A stretch of DNA of 18,648 nucleotides. Origin: Candidatus Hodarchaeota archaeon (GTDB taxonomy: Archaea; Asgardarchaeota; Heimdallarchaeia; Hodarchaeales; Hodarchaeaceae). Location: the NCBI GenBank assembly GCA_016839665.1, contig JAEOTU010000011.1, forward strand, positions 1-18,648, written 5' to 3'. The notes under the pieces are model-generated. The model did not search any database and was not told where the DNA came from. It was given only the letters and a program-made list of their open reading frames with translations. This document shows, in pieces, positions 1-7,412 of the stretch. The position numbers and the translations under genes are program-made. Every line of letters starts with the position of its first letter. Within the stretch, counting starts at the first letter, position 1.

Positions 1-35
1 ATTCCCCAAAAAAAAATAATAATCGTATCAAATCT

Positions 36-43
36 CTTTTATA
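36..43 (+). promoter_or_regulatory. Putative archaeal TATA box for the 77-aa gene
   Basis: The run CTTTTATA ends 25 nt before the ATG at 69. Archaeal TATA boxes sit about 25 nt upstream of the transcription start, so the transcript would be leaderless or nearly so. No strong Shine-Dalgarno lies before the ATG. Assigned by eye from spacing and base composition only. Confidence 0.35.
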
Positions 44-68
44 CCGAGGAAGTTGTGGGGTAGATGTT

Positions 69-302
69 ATGTCGATTGAAAAGGATAAAATTAACAGAAT
101 TCTTTTAGAATTTCAAGAAATTTTGAAGAAGTACAAGCCTAATACATCCGAACTACAGCTGATAACCTCAAAGATCTCTCAAATGACTGCAAGAAACGTT
201 CAAAAACAATTCAGCCACTCACAAATTTCCCGTTCGGAACCAATAAAGGAGATACCTTCTACCAAACCACACAAAAAAAGGTATAAAATCAATATCGATT
301 GA
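69..302 (+). CDS. Small charged helical protein, unknown function
   Basis: This encodes 77 aa. I do not recognise the family. Residues 1-50 are rich in Lys, Glu, Ile and Leu in a pattern that suits amphipathic helix or short coiled coil. The last 25 residues are Ser/Pro/Lys-rich, probably disordered, and end in a basic stretch. There are no Cys pairs, no signal peptide and no membrane segment. A TATA-like box lies 25 nt upstream and a hairpin plus T-run overlaps the stop, so it looks like a single-gene unit. The short length makes a chance reading frame possible, but flanking signals on both sides favour a real gene. Confidence 0.5.
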   Translation: MSIEKDKINRILLEFQEILKKYKPNTSELQLITSKISQMTARNVQKQFSHSQISRSEPIKEIPSTKPHKKRYKINID

Positions 303-316
303 TATAATCAATTTTT
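298..316 (+). terminator. Hairpin plus T-run at the end of the 77-aa gene
   Basis: ATTGAT and ATCAAT form a 6-bp stem around a 3-nt loop and are followed by five T residues. The stem overlaps the stop codon at 300-302. Further T-rich runs follow at about 330 and 353-360, as is usual for archaeal T-rich termination. The stem is A+T-rich and weak. Confidence 0.4.
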
Positions 317-414
317 ACAATTAGAAACTTTTTTCAATAACAAAAAAAATAGTTTTTTTTCTATTCGCAAAAAGTACTGATTATTGTATTTGTCCTTTAG
401 AAAGCTGTGAAATC

Positions 415-1089
415 ATGGCCAAAATTCGAATCAAATATATGTTGCATCTGTATGCTATACCAATCCTACTTTCTTTCTTTCATATTTGTTATCGTATAAA
501 AGTAGCGGGAAAAAAGTATGTTCCTGCCCGTGGTCGGAACGGGAAAGGGATAATTATCATGTCCAACCACCTCTCCCACCTAGATCCATTTTTAGTTGGA
601 TTAACCGCATTTCCACGTTTTTACAAACCTTTTTTTTACCCCGCGGACGCTAAATTATGGAAACTGCCTTTTTTTCGCCCTATTTTGCAGGGAATGAATT
701 GTTTTCCTGTTTTCAAGGGGTCAAAAAGAACGGATGTGATTAAGTACCACATTGCAGTGGTTAACAGTGGTGGGTCGGTGTCTTATTTTCCTGAAGGAGC
801 TCGATCTAAGGATGGACAACTACAACCTGGAAAACTGGGTGCTGGATGGCTTGCCCATTCTACCCGCGCCATGGTTATTCCCTGTGCGGTTAAGAATACT
901 GACAAAGCCATGCCAGTGGGGAGACCTATTACTTTGGGTGGTGGACCTCGTAAAATTACGTTAAAGGTGAAATTTGGCCCACCCATGGATCTACGTCAGT
1001 ATTATACGCTACCAAGCTCTAAAGAAACATCCCAGAAAATTAGCGATCAAATAATGGTTGAAATCACTAAACTTTTGAAAACAATATAA
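415..1089 (+). CDS. PlsC/LPLAT-family acyltransferase
   Basis: This 224-aa protein is probably a 1-acylglycerol-3-phosphate O-acyltransferase-like enzyme, which transfers an acyl group to a lysophospholipid at the membrane. The catalytic HX4D motif is present (His52 to Asp57, within SNHLSHLDPF). The glycerophosphate-binding block appears as FPEGARS at 125-131, with Ala where Thr is common. Residues 8-25 are a hydrophobic N-terminal segment that could anchor the protein. Length and motif spacing are normal for the family. It sits alone, with 126 nt before the next gene. Archaea build isoprenoid ether lipids, so the substrate cannot be assumed. PlsC-like genes do occur in several archaeal genomes. 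Family is confident; substrate is unknown. Confidence 0.85.
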   Translation: MAKIRIKYMLHLYAIPILLSFFHICYRIKVAGKKYVPARGRNGKGIIIMSNHLSHLDPFLVGLTAFPRFYKPFFYPADAKLWKLPFFRPILQGMNCFPVFKGSKRTDVIKYHIAVVNSGGSVSYFPEGARSKDGQLQPGKLGAGWLAHSTRAMVIPCAVKNTDKAMPVGRPITLGGGPRKITLKVKFGPPMDLRQYYTLPSSKETSQKISDQIMVEITKLLKTI

Positions 1090-1138
1090 TTTAATTCTTA
1101 TAGTATTCGTTCATGTCGAAATTAGTAAACGAAAACTA

Positions 1139-1149
1139 GGTATATCTTA
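1139..1149 (+). promoter_or_regulatory. Putative TATA box for the M24 peptidase gene
   Basis: GGTATATCTTA lies about 68 nt before the ATG at 1217. It would put the transcription start near 1172 and give a leader of about 45 nt. The leader ends in the Shine-Dalgarno-like AAGGTGA, 8 nt before the ATG. Prediction by eye. Confidence 0.35.
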
Positions 1150-1216
1150 ATCTAGAGGCATCGTTTAAGAAGAAGACCAAAAGAAAGCAATTAATAGTAA
1201 AAAAGGTGAAACAACT

Positions 1217-2371
1217 ATGTCTCGCTTTGTTACAAAAGAAAAATTATCCGTTTTATATGACAGCTTAGAAAACTTGGGAATAGACGTCCTCTATCTTCAG
1301 GATTCAGAAGAACACAGAGAAGTAAACTTGAGATATCTTTCGGGGCATCCCGAGGATGCCAGTTTATATATTGATGTCCAAAATCGCCAAACGATCTTAA
1401 TCCCTTGGGATTATCAATTAGCTAATGCGTATTCGGAGGTAGATCAAGTAATCAATATCGCAGATTACGAGGGATTGGTACCTGCATCGGCTGAAACCCT
1501 CAAAAAAATAGTGGATTCTAATCCAAAAATTGCTATTCCCCAAGCGATTCCATATCGTTATGTTCAAACTGTTCTAGATCAAATACATGACGCTGAAATA
1601 GTATACAATCCACAGGAAATAGATTCTGTTCTTGATAAACTTCGTTCTACAAAATCCCCTCGTGAAATTAAATTACTGAACGACTCCATAAAAATAAGCA
1701 ATATGCTTGTGGAAGAGATGGAGGAACAAATGACAGATCATACTGAGATAGAGACTGAATTAGATCTTGCCATTTTCGTTGAACATCGAATGCGGAAGCT
1801 AGGGGCGTTTGGAATTGGATTTGAAACTTTGGTTGCAAGTAGTGCACGGTCTTGGCAAATTCATCAATATCCCCGTGCTGACCGATTACCAATGTACCGG
1901 CCTGGTTTAGCTTTGATTGATTTTGGGGTGAATGCGGCTGGGCTTACTTCAGATGTAACCTTACCTTTTGTTATCGGGAAGATGAATAGTAAGATGAAAA
2001 AAATAGTTACAATAGTAGAACACGCCCATAATGAAGCTATTGCAAAACTTGATGAGGCAAAATTTCTTCATGAGGTTGCAGAGGTCGCAATAGATATAAT
2101 CGAGGAAGCAGGTTTCAAAATGCCTCATGGGTTGGGACATGGCATTGGATTGACAGTCCATGACTCCCCATCCCTTAGAAAAAAGCCCACTCATGAGACA
2201 TTATTAAAAAATTGGACTGACACTCCTTTGGAAGAGGGAATGGTCATTACAATTGAACCAGGAATCTATGAAAAAGATGTTGGGGGATTTCGTCTTGAAA
2301 ATGATGTAATAATAACATCTAAAGGACCTAAAGTAGTTACAAATTCTCATCCTGTCTATATTGATCAATAA
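1217..2371 (+). CDS. M24-family metallopeptidase (Xaa-Pro aminopeptidase/dipeptidase type)
   Basis: This 384-aa cytosolic enzyme should release N-terminal residues ahead of proline, using two divalent metal ions. Residues 1-135 match the creatinase-like N-terminal domain and 145-384 the pita-bread catalytic domain. All five metal ligands are visible: Asp235 (LIDFGV), Asp246 (TSDVT), His308 (GHGIG), Glu347 (IEPGIY) and Glu361 (RLENDV). His216 (IHQYP) sits where the substrate-binding His is expected. Length is typical of archaeal and bacterial PepQ-type enzymes. The start is supported by AAGGTGA 8 nt upstream. The 3' end overlaps the convergent gene by 35 nt. Exact substrate (Xaa-Pro dipeptide or longer peptide) cannot be read from sequence. 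Confidence 0.92.
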   Translation: MSRFVTKEKLSVLYDSLENLGIDVLYLQDSEEHREVNLRYLSGHPEDASLYIDVQNRQTILIPWDYQLANAYSEVDQVINIADYEGLVPASAETLKKIVDSNPKIAIPQAIPYRYVQTVLDQIHDAEIVYNPQEIDSVLDKLRSTKSPREIKLLNDSIKISNMLVEEMEEQMTDHTEIETELDLAIFVEHRMRKLGAFGIGFETLVASSARSWQIHQYPRADRLPMYRPGLALIDFGVNAAGLTSDVTLPFVIGKMNSKMKKIVTIVEHAHNEAIAKLDEAKFLHEVAEVAIDIIEEAGFKMPHGLGHGIGLTVHDSPSLRKKPTHETLLKNWTDTPLEEGMVITIEPGIYEKDVGGFRLENDVIITSKGPKVVTNSHPVYIDQ

Positions 2372-2924
2372 TAAAGAATTCTTCAGGCAGGATCTTTTGC
2401 TTCCCATTACAAAACACAATAGTAAGTAGCCAATCTGAGGAAAATGTTACGCCACACAAGATTATTTCAAGATCGAATCCTCTACTTTGGTTTAACATCT
2501 CTTCTTGGTTTGGAGAGAAAGTGAATTGAAAAGGTGCCCAAGTATTGGAAGATGTACGAGATTTTACTTCAATTATAAACCCCCTCAGCTGGTTAATCTG
2601 ATTATCTTGAATAATGTAACGAGTTAATCCCTCTTTCTCGTAGAAGAACCGACATACAGTTTCTTCAACTGTTGTATAGTGTTTTCCTTCAGCAAAAAAA
2701 GGATAAATCCCTAGGAAATCCATTGTTTGCTGGTTTTTCCGAAGAAAATCTACATATCTTCCTTTAATAACTGCGTTTTCCAAATATTTCAAAACAGCTG
2801 AAGGACGGAGTATTAGAATAGGCAGACGCTGTGAAAGTATGTAACGAGCGAATTCTTCCGCGACCGAGCCTCGTAATACAGTGTTTTGTCCTGTCTTAAG
2901 ATTATAGAGAAGTCTCAATAGCAT
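2337..2924 (-). CDS. PD-(D/E)XK nuclease-like protein, function unknown
   Basis: This 195-aa protein has features of the PD-(D/E)XK nuclease fold. An early helix carries RGSVAEEFAR (17-26) with a candidate Glu at 23-24. A strand with EVKSR (119-123) supplies the E-x-K core. It is followed by SPNQEEML (137-144), like the Gln-bearing helix after the core in RecB-like and Hjc-like nucleases. The Asp before E-x-K is not obvious, so catalytic activity is uncertain and the fold call rests on motif order. The ATG is preceded by AAGGAT at a good distance. The 3' end runs 35 nt into the convergent M24 gene. A role in DNA processing is inference. Confidence 0.6.
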   Translation of the reverse strand: MLLRLLYNLKTGQNTVLRGSVAEEFARYILSQRLPILILRPSAVLKYLENAVIKGRYVDFLRKNQQTMDFLGIYPFFAEGKHYTTVEETVCRFFYEKEGLTRYIIQDNQINQLRGFIIEVKSRTSSNTWAPFQFTFSPNQEEMLNQSRGFDLEIILCGVTFSSDWLLTIVFCNGKQKILPEEFFIIDQYRQDENL

Positions 2925-3310
2925 CTAATCCTTATCCCAGACGGTATTTGCATTAAATCCTAATCATAGAGGAGAGAGAATTGGGTAGGTCGAAGAATAT
3001 GGAGAATTTTACTTTAAAAACCTTCACACACCCTTGTTACAAATATAATTCCTTTCTTGATCTCATATTTAACAATTTCTGCCTTCATCTAAGTTTTATT
3101 TCATTATTTTACTCTGAGTACATCTAAAATTACCACACTGATACATGTAGACATCTATAGCTCTGGTAAATATTTTTATTCTGATTTGGTAGTATTTAGA
3201 GTGAGTAGCGAGGAAACCTGCATTCTATCAGCTCTAGAAATCTTTTTCTGGTTATAAGTTCTTTAAATGATTCTGAGGGTTTCCTTACCATTTCCCACAT
3301 GAAGATATAT
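2925..3310. other. Intergenic stretch, no gene seen
   Basis: These 386 nt lie between two minus-strand genes. I see no credible ORF, tRNA or long inverted repeat. Composition is strongly A+T-rich with several short T-runs. It should hold the terminator of birA and the promoter of the PD-(D/E)XK-like gene, but no single TATA element stands out. Confidence 0.5.
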
Positions 3311-4099
3311 TCAATTTTCAGCCTTTGGAAGGATTACAGTACCATTAGACACAACAATTCTTTCAAAATCTGGAGTTTCTAGTACCAATTGACCATATGG
3401 AGAAATATCAACTGCTTTGCCTTGATATTTTCCCTCAGGACTTTGAACTACAACATTCATCCCCAAAATATTATCACTTTTTTTCCACTCAGTAAGTAGG
3501 CGTTGGGCTCCGTACATCCTTAAAGATTCAAAAGAGTCTTCAATTTGAAGAATGATTCTTTGTAGCAATATTTCAAGATCAATTTCTTTTTTAAACTCTT
3601 CATAAACGGTTGTAATCCGTTTTTGGAGTGTAGGAGAGTACTGTTCCATTGTATTATTGATATTAAGGCCTATTCCAATTATTAAAAATTCTACCGAATG
3701 TTTTGACACCTTACTCTCTATAAGTATCCCTCCAATTTTCTTCAAATTACGTTTGATCAGCAAATCATTTGGCCACTTCAACATTACTTTGATCCCAAAA
3801 GTTTCCATTGCATTAGCGGTACCTACAGCTGATAGAATTGGAACCATACCTAATAAAGATGGATCCATTTTCGGGCGAATCGCTAAAGAACTCCATAAAC
3901 CTCCAGGAGGAGACTCCCAGGGTCTTCCCCTCTGACCTTTACCTGCTTTTTGTGTTTCCGCAACCACCGTAAACCCGATTTCGTTCTCTTTTTCAATGAA
4001 TCTTCTAGCTACATTGTTAGTTGAGTCTACTTCAGGATACAAACAGATTTTTGGACATAATTTTGAATCTATTAAGAATTTTTTTGTGCAATCAAGCAT
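3311..4099 (-). CDS. birA: Biotin-protein ligase, catalytic type without HTH
   Basis: This 262-aa enzyme activates biotin with ATP to biotinyl-AMP and transfers it to a lysine of biotin-dependent carboxylases or decarboxylases. Signatures are STNN (26-29), the adenylate-binding loop KGQRGRPWESP (54-64), KWPND (108-112), KIGGILIE (121-128) and GIGLNIN (142-148). Residues from about 215 to the end fit the small C-terminal SH3-like domain. The protein begins directly with the catalytic domain, so it lacks the DNA-binding HTH of E. coli BirA and should not be a repressor. The usual GRGRRGR loop reads GKGQRGR. It lies 93 nt downstream of the membrane-protein gene, possibly in the same transcript. 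No biotin-carboxylase gene is in the window. Confidence 0.92.
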   Translation of the reverse strand: MLDCTKKFLIDSKLCPKICLYPEVDSTNNVARRFIEKENEIGFTVVAETQKAGKGQRGRPWESPPGGLWSSLAIRPKMDPSLLGMVPILSAVGTANAMETFGIKVMLKWPNDLLIKRNLKKIGGILIESKVSKHSVEFLIIGIGLNINNTMEQYSPTLQKRITTVYEEFKKEIDLEILLQRIILQIEDSFESLRMYGAQRLLTEWKKSDNILGMNVVVQSPEGKYQGKAVDISPYGQLVLETPDFERIVVSNGTVILPKAEN

Positions 4100-4192
4100 A
4101 TTAAAACCGTACTTGATCTAAACGTCGTGATGTTGATGAAAACTACGAATGTTCTTGATTATTACGATTTGAGTTAACTTCTAATAGAAGTT

Positions 4193-4642
4193 TCACTCTT
4201 GAAGAAATTCTTTTACCTTGTAAATTATCACAGTAGCTATCCCAACTATGGTTAAAGCTAATGCCATGGCAGAAAAATACCTTTGGCCTGGCTCCAAGTC
4301 GCTTAGCTCTGGTGGAAAAATTGGTTCAACGAAGAAGAAAAGGAAAAATCCACTTAAGAATATTAAAGTGAAAATAATAGAGAAAGAAGTCACTCCTTTC
4401 AGAGAAGGTAATGCTGTGTCATTCCAGTCCTCAGTAAGTGAACAGGTAATTGTTGCGAGGATAACGCTTGCCCCTAGGATAGTTCCTCCTATAGCAATAA
4501 AATATGTTTCAAAATCGAAATAGAGAAGAACCACTGCGAAAAATGTTGGGGGAATTTGAGCTAAAAAACCCCAACCTAATGCTGCAGCTATCAAACCTAA
4601 TCCCTCCAATCTTGACCATGAGAACTGAACGACTACCGTCAT
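4193..4642 (-). CDS. Integral membrane protein with four predicted helices
   Basis: This 149-aa protein has no family I can name. Hydrophobic segments fall at about 12-40, 43-65, 82-105 and 122-142. A short polar loop with TEDWND lies at about 70-75 and an acidic, Pro-containing loop (PPELSDLEPG) between the last two helices. The C-terminus ends in a short charged tail. The ATG is 17 nt after the PDCD5 stop, so the two are very likely co-transcribed. Compact four-helix proteins of this kind downstream of PDCD5 could be a lineage-specific feature. Function is unknown. Confidence 0.7.
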   Translation of the reverse strand: MTVVVQFSWSRLEGLGLIAAALGWGFLAQIPPTFFAVVLLYFDFETYFIAIGGTILGASVILATITCSLTEDWNDTALPSLKGVTSFSIIFTLIFLSGFFLFFFVEPIFPPELSDLEPGQRYFSAMALALTIVGIATVIIYKVKEFLQE

Positions 4643-4659
4643 TACTGTTAACCTAGACC

Positions 4660-5001
4660 TTATCTACGTTTGAACGTGATTTTGCTTTCTCGCTTTGTTT
4701 GCGTTAGTTGCTTCAAGAGTTGCCTCAATTGATCATCATTGATTTTTCCAGACACACGTCCTGTTTGTACAAGTTGAATCAATTGGTTTTCTAAGGTTGT
4801 AGCATATTCAGGTTTCGCAAGTTTAATATTGGAGAGTCTTTCTCGTGCTTCATTAGTTAAGATTCCTTTTAGGATAGATTGCCGTTGGCTCTCTATTCGG
4901 CGTTGTTGTTCCTCCATTTGCTCTTGAGCGAGTTGTTCATTTTGCATTTGTGAAATACGTTTCTTACGAAGTGCTTCCAATTCAGGATCTTCTTCCGCCA
5001 T
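4660..5001 (-). CDS. PDCD5-family DNA-binding protein
   Basis: This 113-aa protein matches the PDCD5/TFAR19 family, a small helical protein found in nearly all archaea and eukaryotes. The N-terminus begins MAEEDPELEALRKKR and leads into a long Gln/Glu/Arg-rich helix (15-45). The conserved core ILTNEARERLSNI (47-59) and the following KPEYA (63-67) are typical. The C-terminus is basic. Length is normal. AGAGGT sits about 10 nt before the ATG. It follows the S19e gene after 150 nt; ribosomal-protein and PDCD5 neighbours are common in archaea. Its precise job in archaea is not settled; DNA binding is known for homologues. Confidence 0.93.
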   Translation of the reverse strand: MAEEDPELEALRKKRISQMQNEQLAQEQMEEQQRRIESQRQSILKGILTNEARERLSNIKLAKPEYATTLENQLIQLVQTGRVSGKINDDQLRQLLKQLTQTKRESKITFKRR

Positions 5002-5151
5002 TGATGCTAAACCTCTTTAAGAGAATTCAAATAGTCCCATTAAGAAGATTCTAGGGATTTGTTTGACAATAGATTTGATTAAATTAAAATGATTTGTACT
5101 ATTAAGATTATTATTCTTGTAATAAATCATGAAATTTTTTTCGTTCTGAAA

Positions 5152-5604
5152 CTAATACGAAGATAATTCAGGAACTTGTTGTTTAACCTTATAAGCCATA
5201 CTATCTACAAAGCTTCGACCTTCAGGTGTAACAACTCTTCCACCTCTAGCACCAGCAACTAGAGTTAGATAACCTCCTTTTTCCAATTGGTGGATGGCTA
5301 GACGAATTATTGCGCCAGAGCCTTTAAATGTCTTTTCTGGCTTACTTCCTCGGTCCCGTCTTCCTCCGTACATTTTTCGGAGATGCATAACTCCTATCGG
5401 TCCGTGTAGATAGACTTTTCTTAGGATTGAGGCAACCCGGACGAACCACCAGTCTTTTCTCTGTTCTGGGGCGTTTTCTCGAGAAACCCCTAGCTTGACG
5501 AAATCAGCCCACTTGGGTGGTTGAAAAACTTTGTCATTAGACCTTAATTCATCTGAAATGGCGTCAATCAATAATTTACTAGGAACCATTTGCGCTGTTA
5601 CCAT
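5152..5604 (-). CDS. rps19e: Small-subunit ribosomal protein S19e
   Basis: This encodes 150 aa of eS19, an archaeal/eukaryotic component of the 30S/40S head. Hallmarks are PPKWADFVKLGVS, KDWWFVRVASILRKVY, GPIGVMHLRKMYGG and the C-terminal GRVVTPEGR. I chose the ATG at 5604, not the upstream ATG at 5706 of a 184-aa version. Family members start with the block seen here as TAQMVPSKLLIDAI, GGAG lies 8-9 nt before 5604, and a TATA-like element lies inside the longer version. The 34 extra residues show no resemblance to S19e. Divergent from the membrane-protein gene at 5854. Confidence 0.95.
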   Translation of the reverse strand: MVTAQMVPSKLLIDAISDELRSNDKVFQPPKWADFVKLGVSRENAPEQRKDWWFVRVASILRKVYLHGPIGVMHLRKMYGGRRDRGSKPEKTFKGSGAIIRLAIHQLEKGGYLTLVAGARGGRVVTPEGRSFVDSMAYKVKQQVPELSSY

Positions 5605-5643
5605 GTTATTTTCTCCAGTTGCCTTGATTATTATATTTCCGAC

Positions 5644-5651
5644 AATATAAG
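5644..5651 (-). promoter_or_regulatory. Putative TATA box for S19e
   Basis: CTTATATT on the minus strand lies about 40 nt upstream of the chosen S19e start. It would give a short leader carrying GGAG. Its place inside the 5' extension of the longer frame is an argument for the shorter S19e. Prediction by eye. Confidence 0.4.
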
Positions 5652-5853
5652 TACAATTATGTCTTAATTCTTCTTTTAGATCAAGTAGAGAAGATTTAGT
5701 AGCCATTTTTAGTTGTTGTTATTGAGAGTAACCAGCAATTCTAGAGAAGAAAAGACACAAAAGATATTTTCTTTTTCTCTCTTTTTTGAAAATTCTACCT
5801 TTAATACGAGCTTCTTAACCAATGAGAAATTTACATATGTTGAGGAAGGCGCT

Positions 5854-7041
5854 GTGTCGTTAAGATCAAAACAAATACCCCTCTATGTAACTTTGTGTGT
5901 GATTTTAAGCCTTACTGCCGTAATTGGAGTTGGAGCTGATGATACAATTGTGGAGGATCCAATTATTGTCTTTTTTGATGAAGGACACGGCCAATTTTTC
6001 AACCACTCGTTGTATAGCAAAGCTATTTCGGATTTAAGAACAAATAATATGGAAATAATCTATAATTCAGAGGAGTTTAATAGTTCCAGTTTTGAGGGGG
6101 TCGATATTTTTGTCTCAACGAATCCCCAAGAATTCTATTCGTCCACGGAACGTTATTACTTAAGTAATTTCATCAACCAAGGGAAATCAATGTTTCTGCT
6201 TGCAAATCCCCTGAATGAAGACAATGAGAGTCTTAATGGTCATGGAGATATATTTAATGACCTTTTGACGGGGCTGAGTTCTGAAGCAATTTCCTCAATA
6301 GGTTCATTCTGGACTTATTCCGACAGTACAGACAGTATCAAACAAACTGATGTAGTTCTTGATGAATTTTCAAACGATACAGGATATTCGAAATATTTGT
6401 TACTTGAATTGAATAGTTCGTCTCATGAAATTCTATCTACTGACAAAAACATTACATCTATTGTAACTTACTCATGTTCGATCATTGATCCAAGAACACA
6501 GGTCATTTTAGCCCCACAAAAAGCATATGCTGAAACAATTCTCGGGGAGATTCATTCTTATTCTTCAGATATTGTTTTACTCGGATCATCTGGAGAACCT
6601 GATATCGGCACCCGAATCTTATTAGGAGGGTCTAGTGTCATGTTTAGCGATTTAAGTGGTCCTTTTTCAGATTTATCTTGGTATGAAAGTGAAAATAATT
6701 CCTTATTATGGCTTAATATCTTTAATTGGTTATCAGAACAAAACCCAGAGACACTTCCTCCCCAAGCTCCTTCAGAGCAAATATTATTGTTATTGATCTT
6801 AATGACTACCATTGCAATTTTCTTATTCCTTGGTGGAAGCGTATCCTTTATGGTTGGTTCTGGTCGGAAAATTTCTATTGTAAAATCTGGAGAAGAGATA
6901 GCTGGGAAGCCTAAACCTCAATTTTCAGCGAAAGAAGCCATGGAACCTATCTCTGAAGAGGTTAGTAGTCCTTCTAAGGAAACAAAGCGTGCACGACGAC
7001 TCAAACAGGTAAAGAAAAATCGTCGTTCAAAAAGAAAATAG
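5854..7041 (+). CDS. Membrane-anchored protein with DUF4350/GATase-like ectodomain
   Basis: The chosen GTG start gives 395 aa. Residues 1-30 form a signal peptide or signal anchor (SLRSK, then a long hydrophobic run ending GVGADD). Residues 35-300 contain FFDEGHGQFF and a segment like the DUF4350/GldG-type class I amidotransferase-like fold seen in ABC-associated and IFT52-like proteins. Many NxS/T sites suggest an extracytoplasmic, possibly glycosylated domain. A single transmembrane helix at about 309-335 is followed by a 60-residue cytosolic tail ending in a very basic RRLKQVKKNRRSKRK. GAGGAAGG lies just before the GTG; a longer frame from 5713 would bury the signal peptide. The elf1-like gene follows after 12 nt. 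Role unknown. Confidence 0.75.
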   Translation: MSLRSKQIPLYVTLCVILSLTAVIGVGADDTIVEDPIIVFFDEGHGQFFNHSLYSKAISDLRTNNMEIIYNSEEFNSSSFEGVDIFVSTNPQEFYSSTERYYLSNFINQGKSMFLLANPLNEDNESLNGHGDIFNDLLTGLSSEAISSIGSFWTYSDSTDSIKQTDVVLDEFSNDTGYSKYLLLELNSSSHEILSTDKNITSIVTYSCSIIDPRTQVILAPQKAYAETILGEIHSYSSDIVLLGSSGEPDIGTRILLGGSSVMFSDLSGPFSDLSWYESENNSLLWLNIFNWLSEQNPETLPPQAPSEQILLLLILMTTIAIFLFLGGSVSFMVGSGRKISIVKSGEEIAGKPKPQFSAKEAMEPISEEVSSPSKETKRARRLKQVKKNRRSKRK

Positions 7042-7053
7042 GAGAATATTCCT

Positions 7054-7332
7054 TTGGGCCGGAAACGAAAACGAATTGTGCGTACAAAACCTATTCCTAC
7101 CCTTCCAATTGTTTTTGATTGTCCTATATGCGGAACAGGAAAGTCAGTTCACATTGATGTTGATAGAAAAATTAAAATAGCAGTAATTAAATGCGGTAAG
7201 TGCAAAGTTCATGCATCTAGGACTATTCGACCAATTGAAGAACGTGTTGATGTTTTTGGAGACTGGTTAGACGAATTATTGGCAGATGAAGATGATATTG
7301 AGGATTCTGCTGGTTCTAGCGCTATTGATTAG
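7054..7332 (+). CDS. Elf1/ELOF1-family transcription elongation factor
   Basis: This 92-aa zinc-ribbon protein binds elongating RNA polymerase in eukaryotes and has archaeal homologues in Asgard and TACK lineages. The start is TTG at 7054. The basic N-terminus GRKRKR, the ribbon CPICG (near residue 24) and CGKC (near 47), and the C-terminal block ending VDVFGDWLDE match the family signature closely. The last 20 residues are acidic. It is 12 nt downstream of the membrane-protein gene and presumably co-transcribed, although no functional link is known. GGAG lies about 9 nt upstream of the TTG. Confidence 0.9.
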   Translation: MGRKRKRIVRTKPIPTLPIVFDCPICGTGKSVHIDVDRKIKIAVIKCGKCKVHASRTIRPIEERVDVFGDWLDELLADEDDIEDSAGSSAID

Positions 7333-7377
7333 TGGTTCAAAGGAGAGAAAACTGAAGATAGTTTGAATCAAATTACT

Positions 7378-7394
7378 ATGGTTTTTTTAACCAT
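7378..7394 (+). terminator. Hairpin between elf1-like and engB-like genes
   Basis: ATGGTT and AACCAT form a perfect 6-bp stem around five T residues. It lies 45 nt after the elf1-like stop and 18 nt before the GTPase ATG. No T-run follows, so it may be a weak terminator or an mRNA structure near the GTPase start. Confidence 0.3.
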
Positions 7395-7412
7395 TCTCTT
7401 CAAGCTAAGATA

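Noticed and set aside
5605..5706. N-terminal extension of S19e by 34 residues (ATG at 5706)
   Set aside because: The added residues do not resemble the family, the shorter start has GGAG upstream, and a TATA-like element lies within the extension.
5713..5853. Longer start for the membrane-anchored protein at 5713
   Set aside because: It would place 47 residues before a clear signal peptide. The GTG at 5854 has GAGGAAGG just upstream.
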